DNA of 64,000 nucleotides from Chitinophagaceae bacterium (GCA_024707305.1 JANPZZ010000001.1:124001-188000), one strand, 5' to 3'. Positions 10,168 to 19,741 are shown, counted from the stretch's first letter. Made by a program: numbers and translations. The notes: a model not told the origin generated them from the letters alone.

Positions 10168-10710
10168 ATGAAGTGGAAAATCCTCAAGTCTGAATACCTG
10201 TTTGCTGATTTATGGTTTCGTGTGCGCCGCGATAAATGCGAAACACCGCAGGGGAAGATTGTAGATCCTTATTACGTGTATGAGTTTCCAACCTGGGTTA
10301 CTGCAGTAGCTTTAACCAAAGAAGGAAAGGTGATTATGGAGCGTCAGTATCGACACGCGCTAGGGGAAGTTTGCCTCGAAATTCCCGGTGGTTGTGTGGA
10401 TGACACAGATGCTGATTTAGAAACAGCCATCCGTCGCGAATTGAAAGAAGAAACGGGATACGAATTTGGTGAAGTGGAATATCTTGGTAAAATTTCTGCC
10501 AATCCTTCAACCAATAATAACCTGATGCATATGTTCCTGGCAAAAGGAGGGGTGCTGAAAGGAGAACAGGAACTGGACCACAATGAGGAGATCAATATTG
10601 AACTGATAGATCTTCCGGTTCTAAAACAATTGCTGGAACGCAACGAGATTGTACAATCCATGCACGCCAGTTGCATATTTTATGCTTTGAAAAAACTGGG
10701 ATTGTATTAA
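10168..10710 (+). CDS. Nudix hydrolase, ADP-ribose pyrophosphatase type
   Basis: 180 residues with a full Nudix box, GGCVDD...AIRRELKEETGYEFGE, near residues 69-98. The preceding strand VMERQYRHALGEVCLEIPGG is typical of ADP-ribose/ADP-sugar pyrophosphatases (the NudF group), which cleave nucleoside diphosphate sugars to NMP and sugar phosphate. The frame is intact. Its stop overlaps the 3' end of convergent folC by 4 bases. Confidence 0.88.
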   Translation: MKWKILKSEYLFADLWFRVRRDKCETPQGKIVDPYYVYEFPTWVTAVALTKEGKVIMERQYRHALGEVCLEIPGGCVDDTDADLETAIRRELKEETGYEFGEVEYLGKISANPSTNNNLMHMFLAKGGVLKGEQELDHNEEINIELIDLPVLKQLLERNEIVQSMHASCIFYALKKLGLY

Positions 10711-11996
10711 GCCGATACTTCCGCCACTAAAAAGATACTTCCACATACAAGGATTATGTCGTTTCCTCCGGCGTTTTGTTTTGCATGTAAAATTGCACCG
10801 TTTACATCTTCATAGGATTCACCTTTCAATCCAAAATTCAAACAAGCCTGTTTTAATTCATCCGCACTCATGGCGCGGGGAATATGTGCCTGGGTAAAAT
10901 AGTAATGTGCATCGCGAGGCAACAACTCCAGTACACGCGATGGGTCTTTGTCTTTTACCACGCCCAGCACAATATGCAGTTGCTGATAATTCATCAGCTC
11001 TACCTGTTTCAATACTTCACCTATGCCGGGTTCATTGTGCGCTACATCCAGGATAATATCAGGGTTGTGACTAATTACATCCCACCGGCCGTAAAAACCA
11101 GTAAGTTTTTTTACCTGCTTCAGGGCTGAATGGATGTTGTCGTCACCAATAACCCATCCTTTTTTTCTTAATTGGGCGCAGGCTTCCAGTACGGTTAACA
11201 GGTTTCGACTTTGATAGATTCCGGCAAGGTCAAGTTCATAATGGCGATGATCGGTTTCATGAGCACTGGCAACATCAACATGCAATCGATGATGCTCCCA
11301 ACGCCAGTCTGTGGCCTGCCAGTTATGATGCGCAATCGACAAAGGAGCGTTATGTTGATGTGCTGTTGTTTCAAAAACCGGGAGAGTCTCGGGTAATGTT
11401 TCCCCGATTACCACCGGAATATTTGCTTTGATAATACCGGCTTTTTCATTAGCAATTTTTTCAAGCGTATCACCCAATAAATTGCTATGATCCCAACCGA
11501 TATTGGTGATGATGGATAGTGCTGGTGTGATCACATTGGTACTGTCGAGGCGGCCACCCAGTCCGGTTTCGATAATGGCGATATCCACTTCCTGTTCGGC
11601 AAACCATGTGAACGCCATCGCTACCGTGATTTCAAAAAAGCTGGGTTCAATTTCATCGAGAAGCGGGCGGATTTTTTCTACAAAATGTACCACCCATTCT
11701 TTTTCCACCATTTGCCCATTGATGCGAAAACGTTCTCTGAAATCGTGTAAATGCGGTGAAGTGTATAAACCGGTTTTAAAGCCACTTTGCTGCATAATAG
11801 CTGCAAGCATATGACTTACCGAACCTTTGCCATTGGTGCCAGCGATATGAATGGATTTAAACGCGCGTTCAGGATTCCCCAGGGCTTTGCAAAGTGCGAT
11901 TGTATTGTGTAAGTCAGCCTTATACGCAGCTGTGCCAATGCGGCTGAATGCAGGTAAACGGTTATAAAGAAATTCGATCGTTGATTCGTACGACAT
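10707..11996 (-). CDS. folC: Dihydrofolate/folylpolyglutamate synthase
   Basis: Mur-ligase-like enzyme adding glutamate to (dihydro)folate. About 429 residues. The P-loop HIAGTNGKGSVSHML is near residue 56. TGLYTSPHLHDFRERFRING, IIETGLGGRLDSTN and ITNIGWDHSNLLGDTLEKIA are the family's folate and ATP-binding blocks, and DVAHNEPG is the C-terminal domain motif. I choose MSYESTIEFLYNRL as the start, because the longer alternative (GTG at 12014) overlaps the TAACTTTG promoter box at 12014-12021. It is divergent from the small membrane-protein gene at 12075. Confidence 0.93.
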   Translation of the reverse strand: MSYESTIEFLYNRLPAFSRIGTAAYKADLHNTIALCKALGNPERAFKSIHIAGTNGKGSVSHMLAAIMQQSGFKTGLYTSPHLHDFRERFRINGQMVEKEWVVHFVEKIRPLLDEIEPSFFEITVAMAFTWFAEQEVDIAIIETGLGGRLDSTNVITPALSIITNIGWDHSNLLGDTLEKIANEKAGIIKANIPVVIGETLPETLPVFETTAHQHNAPLSIAHHNWQATDWRWEHHRLHVDVASAHETDHRHYELDLAGIYQSRNLLTVLEACAQLRKKGWVIGDDNIHSALKQVKKLTGFYGRWDVISHNPDIILDVAHNEPGIGEVLKQVELMNYQQLHIVLGVVKDKDPSRVLELLPRDAHYYFTQAHIPRAMSADELKQACLNFGLKGESYEDVNGAILHAKQNAGGNDIILVCGSIFLVAEVSA

Positions 11997-12013
11997 AGCT
12001 GGCATCAATGCCA

Positions 12014-12021
12014 CAAAGTTA
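12014..12021 (-). promoter_or_regulatory. -7 promoter box of folC (TAACTTTG)
   Basis: Exact TAnnTTTG match on the minus strand, 17 bases ahead of the preferred folC ATG at 11996. It argues against the longer GTG start. Confidence 0.55.
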
Positions 12022-12074
12022 GGGAGTTGAAATATTCGGGTTGTACCGGTTTCCGGAATGTTTTAAATTCGGGA

Positions 12075-12389
12075 ATGATCACTGATGAAAAAATTAAGGA
12101 AGCAAAGCGAAAAATTAAGTCGGGGGCGCCCGCAGGTGAAGTGAAGGAGGAGTTAATACGCGCAGGATACAGCGAGCAGGATTTAGCGAAGTTATTTGCT
12201 CCGCATCCATACGACATGCGAACCTGGTACCTGGTTTCAGCTATCATCGTATTGCTGCTTGGCGTTTACTTTTTCCTGAAAAACGGTTCTTTGCTATTGC
12301 CGATTCTGTCTGCACTATTATTTGCGCAATATACCCGAGAGCAATCGCGAATAAGAAGCATTAAAAATCAAAACGAATCGCAACAATAA
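12075..12389 (+). CDS. Small membrane protein of unknown function
   Basis: About 104 residues from the ATG at 12075 (MITDEKIKEAKRKI). An upstream in-frame TTG at 12027 would add 16 unlikely residues. A charged amphipathic N-terminal half (EVKEELIRAGYSEQDLAKLF, resembling SHOCT-like short helices) precedes one or two membrane segments, WYLVSAIIVLLLGVYFFL and LLLPILSALLFAQY. The C-terminus is basic and polar. No family assigned. Convergent with the TonB-like gene, 14 bases apart. Confidence 0.6.
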   Translation: MITDEKIKEAKRKIKSGAPAGEVKEELIRAGYSEQDLAKLFAPHPYDMRTWYLVSAIIVLLLGVYFFLKNGSLLLPILSALLFAQYTREQSRIRSIKNQNESQQ

Positions 12390-12403
12390 ATACTACAGGG
12401 CTA

Positions 12404-13297
12404 TCAGCCATTTACTTTGAAATTAAACTGCACTACAACAGTCGATTCGTGATCGGATTTATTGAACTTGATTTTGTGAAGATTCTTTACAATTTCATTC
12501 CGGTATGCTGCGCTGGTAGAAGTTGAACCTTTTGCGAAGCCAATAAACTGACCGAGTCCATCGGCATTTACTTTTATCTCCGCGTAAATAGTTGCTTTAT
12601 CCAGGTCGCCGGTAAATGACTGAGCTGATACGATATAACGATCACCACGTGTGACTCGGGGGCCATTGCCCGTACCTACACCAGAGCCATTACCTCCTCC
12701 GGCACCGGTTCCTGTTCCACCACCTGTACCGCTACCATTTCCCACACCGTATCCTGTACCTGCGCCACCACTTCGATCATAATCCTGTGCAGCACCACCG
12801 CCGTTGCCAGTTCCTGAAAGTGTTTTTCCTACCACCGCTTTAGGTTTGGGCGGAGCAGGGGGAGGCGGATCCACAACGGGAGGGGTTTTTACAACAGATT
12901 TATTTTCGTTGAGTTTTGTTGCTTCGGGTTTTACAACATCCGGCTTCAGGATGGCAGGAGCTGTTTTATCTTCACTCTCTTCCACATCTTTTGCATCATC
13001 TTCTGTGCCGGGTGCGGGAGGAGAGGGAGGTGCCGCACCTGCAGGGCCGGCAGCCTGCACTGGATTGCCGCCACCCCCGCCGCCATTTACGCGTGTAACC
13101 GGTACTTCTTCCTCATCGGGAAGATTCAATTCTACCAGCACACCCATTTCAGGAGCAGGAGGGATAATCTTCGGCACGCCCCACTTTAATAAAAACATTA
13201 ATGCCACCATCAGGGCGGCCAATGCTGCCGTAATTAGCAGAGCCTGCGAACGATATTTCGATTCCAGTTGAGCGGACATTGCGATAGCGTTATTCAT
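12404..13297 (-). CDS. TonB-like energy transducer with Gly-rich linker
   Basis: Inner-membrane-anchored TonB-family protein of 297 residues. One N-terminal membrane segment (ALLITAALAALMVALMFLL) is followed by a proline-rich spacer (VDPPPPAPPKPK) and a long Gly/Ser/Thr linker (GNGSGTGGGTGTGAGGGNG). The C-terminus ends in a degenerate TonB_C-like fold (ATIYAEIKVNADGLGQFIG, STVVVQFNFKV). It likely transmits proton-motive force to outer-membrane receptors, possibly the one at 40.0 kb. A TATATTTG box at 13299-13306 is one base from the annotated ATG, so translation may really begin at the ATG at 13279 (MSAQLESKYRS). Frame intact. Confidence 0.8.
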   Translation of the reverse strand: MNNAIAMSAQLESKYRSQALLITAALAALMVALMFLLKWGVPKIIPPAPEMGVLVELNLPDEEEVPVTRVNGGGGGGNPVQAAGPAGAAPPSPPAPGTEDDAKDVEESEDKTAPAILKPDVVKPEATKLNENKSVVKTPPVVDPPPPAPPKPKAVVGKTLSGTGNGGGAAQDYDRSGGAGTGYGVGNGSGTGGGTGTGAGGGNGSGVGTGNGPRVTRGDRYIVSAQSFTGDLDKATIYAEIKVNADGLGQFIGFAKGSTSTSAAYRNEIVKNLHKIKFNKSDHESTVVVQFNFKVNG

Positions 13298-13298
13298 A

Positions 13299-13306
13299 CA
13301 AATATA
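13299..13306 (-). promoter_or_regulatory. -7 promoter box of the TonB-like gene (TATATTTG)
   Basis: Exact TAnnTTTG match on the minus strand, one base before the first ATG and 19 before the second. It favours the second start. Confidence 0.5.
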
Positions 13307-13418
13307 TCCTTTGATTTTCAGGCTCCAAAGCCGTGTTTATACACACCTGTGTATTAACGTGCAAAGGACGTGCAGAATATTGCAGCCGTAGTTGAGGAAA
13401 TGTTAAAAAAGAGGAATA

Positions 13419-14717
13419 TTAGTGCGCAAAGTCCACTTCATACCGCCCCTGGATGCGTTCCATGGGTGGATTGAAGTAGCCAAATTTCAAATCGGGAAAC
13501 TCTTCGCGAATCAATTCCTGGAGTTGTTTCACCCCCAGGCATTCGCCTGTTTCTCCCACGCCAATTTTACCAAGATACCAGTCGGGGTCAATATTGAAAT
13601 TGCGCCATTGTATCATCTTCAAACCAGTGTCACGAATGAGTTTACGCAGCGCTTCATATTCGTCAACACTATCTGTCATTCCGGGAAATACGAAGTAGTT
13701 GATAGATGTCCAACCACCAAATTCATTCACAATTTTCAGGCTTTCAACAATGTCGTCAAAAACATAGTTGTTGGGGCGATAATAAGGCATGTAAATCTCA
13801 GGTCGCGCTGAGTTGGTACTCACCCGAATTGAATCCAAACCTGCTTCGCAAAGTTTACGAACAGCATCAGGGCGGGATCCGTTAGTGTTGATATTGATGC
13901 TTCCTTTTGAAGTATGTTTTCTGATTTCAACAATGGCAGCACGAATGGTTTCCCACATCAATAAAGGTTCGCCTTCACATCCCTGCCCAAAACTTACCAG
14001 AGGATAAGGTGCCTGTTCCAAATGCGGAACGGTGTATTCAACGATCTCTTCAGGTGTAGGTTTAAACTGCAAACGATCCTGTGTGGATACAATTGTTTCT
14101 TCATCGGGTTGCAATGAAATGCATCCCACACAGTTGGCATTACAGGCAGGAGAGGCGGGAATGGGACATTCCCAGCGACCGAGGAAATAGTTGCGAGCTG
14201 CAGGGCAATGATAGGTAAGTGCGCAATTTTCAGCCAGGTGTTTTACAAGGCGATTGTGCGGATATGCCTCAAGCAATTTTGTTACCCCCGATTCTACTTT
14301 CGCCTGGTCGTACCCATTGCAGTCCTGACGTATGTCTGCTTCAATACGCACAGCGGGCACATAAAACTGCTCATTGTACCAGCCAACTGCTGTATAACAA
14401 AACAGCGGGAGGGTGGGTGCATCGGGTGCGGTTTCGTATGCGGAAAGATAGAAGCCGGTATGTGCCGGTGGAATAAATGCGGCAACGGCCCAGCCTTTTT
14501 CACAAAGGCGCATTTCACCAGTGTGCACATCAATGCCAATACCACGGCGACCCGGCAATTCATATAAAGAGCCTCCATCCGGCAAAAGAATCCATTCGTC
14601 GAGCGGTACCTCAACTGCATCCCAACCCGTACGGCCGGTTACATAAAGAGTCTGATCTTCGAAAATGTTTCCTTTTCCGTCAGAATAAAGAACGTATGGG
14701 CTATGCGTAAGCGACAT
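13419..14717 (-). CDS. Radical SAM protein, uncharacterised
   Basis: 432 residues. An N-terminal region of about 160 residues (start VLYSDGKGNIFEDQTLYVTG) has no recognised domain. The radical SAM domain carries its 4Fe-4S motif as CNANCVGC near residue 193 (C-x3-C-x2-C). SFGQGCEGEPLL is the SAM-binding GGE-like motif, and SININTNGSRPDAVRKL is the next strand. No SPASM cluster is evident. It is the last gene of a minus-strand operon: the upstream membrane-protein gene ends 9 bases before its start, and agmatinase lies before that. The shared operon hints at a link with polyamine or arginine metabolism, but no substrate can be named. Confidence 0.8.
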   Translation of the reverse strand: MSLTHSPYVLYSDGKGNIFEDQTLYVTGRTGWDAVEVPLDEWILLPDGGSLYELPGRRGIGIDVHTGEMRLCEKGWAVAAFIPPAHTGFYLSAYETAPDAPTLPLFCYTAVGWYNEQFYVPAVRIEADIRQDCNGYDQAKVESGVTKLLEAYPHNRLVKHLAENCALTYHCPAARNYFLGRWECPIPASPACNANCVGCISLQPDEETIVSTQDRLQFKPTPEEIVEYTVPHLEQAPYPLVSFGQGCEGEPLLMWETIRAAIVEIRKHTSKGSININTNGSRPDAVRKLCEAGLDSIRVSTNSARPEIYMPYYRPNNYVFDDIVESLKIVNEFGGWTSINYFVFPGMTDSVDEYEALRKLIRDTGLKMIQWRNFNIDPDWYLGKIGVGETGECLGVKQLQELIREEFPDLKFGYFNPPMERIQGRYEVDFAH

Positions 14718-14726
14718 AATTTGTAA

Positions 14727-15299
14727 TTAATGATTAACAGCGACAACCTGTGCCGACAATTGTAAAGAGCAAAACAAATTCAAATCCTTTTCATCATTGG
14801 CAGCGTCGGTGTACCATTCATCTGATACCGGCAACTGGGCAAGACGATTGTTACGAAAGTCTACCGTTAACAGACCATCTTTCAATATTACATTATTCAA
14901 TTCCTCCCAGGCAATCCGTCTTTTTGGAACGGATGGATATTCAATATGTTCTTTCGTGATTCTCACCACCAGTGGCCGCATCGCGATTTTATACAAAAGA
15001 GCTAATGCAAGTAAAGTGACAGAAACCCACCACATACCTCCATTGGCATGCGCAATGACGATCAATCCCAACATAATTTGCATCCAGTAAGCTGACCATT
15101 CGGGTTTCTTCCATTTTGTGAACGCAACCCATGCCAGCGTAATTCCTCCAACTGCTGCTGCCGACCAGATCGCTGACTGGCTTTGTTCATAGATAGCCAT
15201 CATCAGAAAAAACAACAGATTTACCTGCAGGATCAATTGCGCCAGCAACCGGTAGGGTTTAGTTCTTTCCTTCTTCAGCTTTATTTCAAATACGTTCAT
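14727..15299 (-). CDS. Membrane protein of unknown function
   Basis: 190 residues with four likely membrane segments in two pairs (LLAQLILQVNLLFFLMMAIY; IWSAAAVGGITLAWVAF; YWMQIMLGLIVIAHANGG; MWWVSVTLLALALLYKIAM). A soluble C-terminal part follows with a PH-like pattern (LVVRITKEHIEYPSVPKRRIAWEELNNV). The gene sits between agmatinase (13-base gap) and the radical SAM gene (9-base gap), so it is almost certainly co-transcribed. Not recognised as a named family. Confidence 0.7.
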   Translation of the reverse strand: MNVFEIKLKKERTKPYRLLAQLILQVNLLFFLMMAIYEQSQSAIWSAAAVGGITLAWVAFTKWKKPEWSAYWMQIMLGLIVIAHANGGMWWVSVTLLALALLYKIAMRPLVVRITKEHIEYPSVPKRRIAWEELNNVILKDGLLTVDFRNNRLAQLPVSDEWYTDAANDEKDLNLFCSLQLSAQVVAVNH

Positions 15300-15312
15300 T
15301 TACAATTTTTAT

Positions 15313-16370
15313 TCACTTAGCAGCCGGGGTGTTGCTCGCAACCAGCAAATTGCACAATTTAAAAAGTACGCGAGCGCCCACATTTGCGTTCCAGTCGTTT
15401 TCTGAATTCACGCCTACTTCACACAAATCGAAACCAATCAATTCGCGGCCGGTGTCTAATATTTTTTTCAAAAGATAGTAGACTTCTTCTGCTTCAAATC
15501 CTCCCGGAACTGGTGTGCCGGTATGTGGGCAAAGTTTGCGATCAAGTCCATCGATATCAAAACTGATATAAACTTTTTGAGGCAGCTTGTTTATAATTTC
15601 GTCGGTAATATATTTCCAGGTTTCGCCTTCATACTGACGACGCTTAATTTCTTTATCGAAGTAGGTAATGACCCTGAATTCACTATTACATATATAATCC
15701 CATTCGTCGCCGCCAAAATCCCGTACGCCTACCTGTATCAATCGCTTTATTTCCGGAATTTCCCCCAGTGCGTTGTACATGATGCTGGCATGCGAATAAT
15801 TGAAGCCTTCGTAAGCCACGCGTAAATCGCAGTGTGCATCAATTTGCAAAACGCCAAATTCTCCGTGTTTTTCTGCAAGGGCTTTCATAAAGCCAAGAGG
15901 CACACTGTGGTCGCCACCTAAAACACCTACCAGTTTTCCGTTTTGCAACAATACTTTCGTCTGTTCATAAACCCAGGTGTTCAGGTAATGTCCGCCTTCA
16001 TTTACTTCTTTCATCGTGCGGCACATAAACTGGTTGGCGGCCACTTCTTCACCCTGCGCGATATAGTCGATGAACAGTTCAGCTTCTTTTCGGAGGTAGT
16101 CGCTCTTCATCAGCAATTTCCTGTCAACCGGGCGCATATAATAACCCTGTTTCCAGCCATCGGGAACATCTGCGTCGAACAGGTCAACCTGTAAAGCCGC
16201 ACGGAAGATGGCTTCGGGTGCACGTGCCGTTCCGGCGCCATAACTAACGGTTACTTCCCGGGAACAGGAACAATTACCAGGCGGGCATCTTCTTCTGAAG
16301 TAGGTAAGCCGAAAATGTTATTGTTCGGGTTACTGACAGAATTGGGGTCGTAATTTGCGAGATCTACCAT
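15313..16370 (-). CDS. Agmatinase/arginase family protein (one frame break)
   Basis: Binuclear Mn ureohydrolase, probably splitting agmatine to putrescine and urea. Ligand motifs are GGDHS, IDAHCDLR and SFDIDGLD, all present. Start at 16370 (MVDLANYDPNSVSNP). After VIVPVP a base is missing near 16258-16262, where CCCGGG replaces an expected CCC-T-GGG. Restoring it gives WEVTVSYGAGTARAPEA and about 352 residues. It is first in an operon with the membrane and radical SAM genes, behind a TAACTTGC box. Agmatinase rather than arginase is inferred from the adjacent agmatine genes; arginase or formimidoylglutamase cannot be excluded. Confidence 0.82.
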
Positions 16371-16392
16371 TTTTCTTTATTCAAAAAACAGG

Positions 16393-16400
16393 GCAAGTTA
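16393..16400 (-). promoter_or_regulatory. -7-like box TAACTTGC of the agmatinase operon
   Basis: Identical to the octamers before the CAP and ABC genes, here 22 bases before the agmatinase ATG. Confidence 0.4.
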
Positions 16401-16456
16401 GCACTAAATACCAGTTATGCCAAAGGGGCAATACCGCAGGCGGAATAAGCGGATAA

Positions 16457-17522
16457 TCAGACTGCTGCGGGCTCCTGTTGGCTTAAACAATGGAAACTTC
16501 CCAGTCCCCAGATAATTTCTGTTGAATCGATGCCCACTACTTCTCGATCGGGGAAACAATCCTGGATAATCCGGATCGCTTTCTCATCAGCCGCACAACG
16601 GTAAGTGGGCACAATCACCGACTTATTTGCGATGTAAAAATTGGCATAAGAAGCAGGCAGTCGCTGATCTTCCCAAACCAACGCATCAGGCATGGGCAAT
16701 TCAACAATATTGAGTTGTTTGCCGTTGAGCAAACGCATTTGTTTTAATTGTTTCAGGTTGTGCTGTAGCAGCTCATAGTTCTCATCGCTCCTGTTTTCTT
16801 CCACCACTGTCAGCACAGTATCTTCATTTACAAAACGAACGGTATCGTCGATGTGGCCATCGGTGTCGTCGCCAACAATACCTTCATCCACCCAAAGAAT
16901 TTGCTCAACGCCATAATAACGACGCAGATAACTTTCAATCTGATCCTGGTTGAGGTGAGGATTGCGATTAGGATTCAGCAAACAGGCAGTAGAGGTTAAC
17001 AACGTACCTTTTCCATTGAATTCCACAGAACCCCCTTCCATCACAATGTCGGGATGGTAAACTGGAATATTAAAACGATGACCAATCCGCGAAGGAATCT
17101 GGTCGTCGAGATCGTAGGGAGGATATTTATCGCCCCATGCATTATAACCCCAGTCAACAATCACACGTGGAATTTCTGCGCCGGGTTTGATGAGGAAAGC
17201 AGGACCATGATCACGGCACCAGGCATCATTGGTAGGGTGGATGAAAAATTCCACTTTATCCATTGGTACGCCGGCGTTTTCAAGATGCTGTGTGGCCTTC
17301 GCCTTCATAATGTCGTCGGCAACATTTATGCGAACAAGTTCGCCTCTTGTTAATTCCTTTACAAAGGCAGAATAGTAAGGAAATATCGTTTCTATCTTGC
17401 CAGGCCAACTGGCTTCTTTTGTGTGGCCAGCTCAACCAGGTAGCTACATGTGGTGCAAACTCTGCGGGAAAATAATACCCGATCTCTCCAGGTGCAGCAA
17501 CAGGAATATGGTTGTTACTCAT
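16457..17522 (-). CDS. aguA: Agmatine deiminase (one frame break)
   Basis: Guanidino-group-modifying enzyme converting agmatine to N-carbamoylputrescine and ammonia. About 354 residues once joined. Visible signatures are WLSWPHK near the N-terminus, NDAWCRDHGPAFL (catalytic Asp and His region), DDTDGHIDDTVRFV (catalytic His) and the final catalytic Cys in WGLGSFHCLSQQ. The frame breaks at the T4 run 17417-17420 (one base extra). It lies downstream of aguB on the same strand with a 66-base gap holding a hairpin. Together AguA and AguB form an agmatine-to-putrescine route. Confidence 0.93.
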
Positions 17523-17561
17523 GCTAATTCAATTGCAGTTAATGGTGGCTTCTTATATAAC

Positions 17562-17586
17562 GGAATGGCGGGAGGGCCCGCCATTT
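17562..17586 (-). promoter_or_regulatory. Hairpin between aguB and aguA
   Basis: AATGGCGGG and CCCGCCATT form a perfect 9-bp stem around AGGG. On the minus strand no T-run follows it. It may be an mRNA-processing or attenuation hairpin that tunes aguA relative to aguB; this role is inference. Confidence 0.45.
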
Positions 17587-17588
17587 GT

Positions 17589-18462
17589 TTATTCGTCAAT
17601 AAAACGTTTGGTTATTTGTTGGTAAGAATCAATTCGTCGGTCGCGAAGAAAAGGCCAGTGTGTTCTGTACTGATCTGTTTTATCGAGATTCAATTCTTCT
17701 ACATGCACTTCTTCTGCTTCATGCGATGCTTTATAGATGATACTTCCAAATGGATTGCTGATAAAGGAACCACCCCAGAATTTCATCGCTCCATCCTGTT
17801 CATGTCCTACACGGTTTACACTCACCACATGCAGCCCATTGGCCACAGAGTGACTTCGCTGGATGGTTTGCCATGCGTTGTATTGTTCCGTGTTGGTGGC
17901 ATCGTCCTGGCTGGTTGCCCAACCAATTGCTGTTGGGTAAAACAGGATCTGCGCACCCATCAGGCTGGTGATACGTGCCGCTTCAGGATACCACTGATCC
18001 CAGCAGATCAATACTCCGATGGTGGCAAATTTTGTTTTGAATACTTTATATCCCAGGTCGCCGGGTGTGAAATAGAATTTTTCATAATAAGCCGGGTCAT
18101 CGGGGATATGCATCTTGCGGTATTTGCCCAGGTAAGTTCCATCGGCATCTAAAACTGCCGTTGTATTGTGGTAAAGTCCTTCCGTTCTTTTTTTCAAATA
18201 AAGAAGCAATAATTACCACACCCAGCTCTTTGGCTACAGCCGACAAAGCATCGGTGCTGGGGCCGGGAATGGCTTCCGCAAGTTTGAAGTTTTCATAATC
18301 CTCCACATCGCAGAAATAGAGGGAGGTAAACAATTCCTGCAGGCAAACGATCTGTGCGCCTTTCTTCGCCGCTTCTTTCACTTTTTCGATTGCCTTCTGC
18401 AGGTTTTCCTGTTTGTCGGCGGTACAACTCATCTGTACCAGCCCTACACGAACTTTTGACAT
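17589..18462 (-). CDS. aguB: N-carbamoylputrescine amidase (one frame break)
   Basis: Nitrilase-superfamily amidohydrolase releasing putrescine from N-carbamoylputrescine. About 290 residues joined. The catalytic triad is present: Glu in IVCLQELFTS, Lys in GKYRKMHIPDD, and Cys in IGVLICWDQWYPEAAR. Frame breaks at the seven-base run 18188-18194; six restore SLFEKRTEGLYHNT. A TAATTTTG box stands 23 bases before the ATG. It heads the aguB-aguA unit. Confidence 0.94.
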
Positions 18463-18485
18463 TTCTTGTTGAGGTGTTTGAACTG

Positions 18486-18493
18486 CAAAATTA
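18486..18493 (-). promoter_or_regulatory. -7 promoter box of aguB (TAATTTTG)
   Basis: Exact TAnnTTTG match on the minus strand, 23 bases before the aguB ATG. Confidence 0.5.
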
Positions 18494-18575
18494 CAGTTTT
18501 AGAGGGTATGAATCATGTTAAAACCGCCGCTTTTTGAAGTGGTAACCTTTGTGACATCCAATTGGGTTTTCAAAC

Positions 18576-18609
18576 AAAAAAGGATTGCGATTTACATCAC
18601 AATCCCTTT
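18576..18609 (-). terminator. Rho-independent terminator after the desaturase
   Basis: On the minus strand GGGATTGTG / CGCAATCC pair around a short AT-rich loop, followed by TTTTTT, 23 bases after the desaturase stop. Confidence 0.75.
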
Positions 18610-18632
18610 CAATATCTGAAGATAAACTGTTC

Positions 18633-19700
18633 TTATTTTCTACCCATTTGTCGCAGGAACGACACGTGCGATGCAACCGCCATACGAACTTTTGGATATT
18701 CGATATACGTAATACCATATTCTTCGCAAGCTCTTTTAATGATCTTGCTGATAGCAGGGTAGTGGATGTGCGAAATTTTTGGAAAAAGGTGGTGCTCAAC
18801 CTGGAAGTTCAATCCACCAACAAACCAGCTAACAACTTTATTGCGGGTGGCAAAATTGGCAGTTGTTTTCAACTGGTGAATCGCCCACTCATCTTCCATA
18901 CGGCCTGTATTAACATCAGGCTGCGGGAAATGTGTATGCTCAACGGTATGTGCCAACTGGAATACGATACTGAGTACAAATCCTGCAAATAATCCATAGA
19001 TCAGAAAGCCGATAAGCCATGGTGTAAATCCAACCGTATAAATAGGAAGAGCTACAAAAAGGCAAAGGTGTAGAACTTTAAATGTCCAGAAAGAAAGATG
19101 ATCCGTTGCTGACATCTTTTTGATTGGCATTGGGCCAATACGCTTCAGGAAGTATTTCTTGTAATCTGTTACGAATACCCACCACAGGTAAAGCAGTGAA
19201 TAAGCCGCCCAGAAATATAAATGCTGATAGCGGTGTACTTTGTAATGTTTTTGAGTTTCACAAAGACGAAGGAAAGGACGCGCATCAATATCATCATCCA
19301 CACCGTCGATATTCGTATACGCGTGGTGAATTACATTGTGTTTTGTCTTCCACATAAAATTATTTGCGCCCAGAAAGTTTACAGAAAGGGCTGCCAGGTC
19401 ATTCACCCAGCCATGACGACTAAAACTTCCATGAGCTCCATCGTGCATAACATTGAAGCCAATAGCTGCCGTTAAAAATCCGAGTAATAAACATTCAAGA
19501 ATCGCCCAAACCGGTGGAGGGGTGAAAAATACCAGGTGCGTATATATTGCGAGAAAACTTACTACGAGGATGATTGCTTTGATAAAAAGGCTGTAATTGC
19601 CTGTTTGTGACTTTCCAACTTCTTTGAAATATTCGCTGATTCGGCGTTTTAATTCACTGTGAAAAGATTGGGGGACACTGGAAAATTTGGGTATTGCCAT
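18633..19700 (-). CDS. Membrane fatty acid (acyl-lipid) desaturase
   Basis: Di-iron membrane desaturase of 355 residues, of the DesA/linoleoyl-CoA desaturase-like group without a fused cytochrome b5. Three histidine boxes are visible: HDGAH near residue 96, HNVIHH near residue 132, and QVEHH near residue 310. An extra HTVEHTH precedes the last. Four or more hydrophobic segments flank them (AIILVVSFLAIYTHLVFF, LLLGFLTAAIGF). It introduces double bonds into membrane acyl chains; regiospecificity cannot be read from sequence. Monocistronic, with its own promoter box and terminator. Confidence 0.92.
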   Translation of the reverse strand: MAIPKFSSVPQSFHSELKRRISEYFKEVGKSQTGNYSLFIKAIILVVSFLAIYTHLVFFTPPPVWAILECLLLGFLTAAIGFNVMHDGAHGSFSRHGWVNDLAALSVNFLGANNFMWKTKHNVIHHAYTNIDGVDDDIDARPFLRLCETQKHYKVHRYQHLYFWAAYSLLYLWWVFVTDYKKYFLKRIGPMPIKKMSATDHLSFWTFKVLHLCLFVALPIYTVGFTPWLIGFLIYGLFAGFVLSIVFQLAHTVEHTHFPQPDVNTGRMEDEWAIHQLKTTANFATRNKVVSWFVGGLNFQVEHHLFPKISHIHYPAISKIIKRACEEYGITYIEYPKVRMAVASHVSFLRQMGRK

Positions 19701-19733
19701 GAGAACGTGCGGGTTAGAAATTAACGTAGGCTA

Positions 19734-19741
19734 CGAAGATA
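19734..19741 (-). promoter_or_regulatory. -7 promoter box of the desaturase (TATCTTCG)
   Basis: One mismatch to TAnnTTTG on the minus strand, 33 bases before the ATG at 19700. Confidence 0.4.

Noticed and set aside
12804..13271. 155-codon plus-strand ORF, Gly/Ser/Thr-rich
   Set aside because: Shadow of the Pro/Gly-rich linker of the TonB-like gene on the other strand.
17397..18152. 251-codon plus-strand ORF
   Set aside because: Antisense to aguA/aguB, which have complete family motifs; the antisense product is Cys/Phe-rich with no domain.
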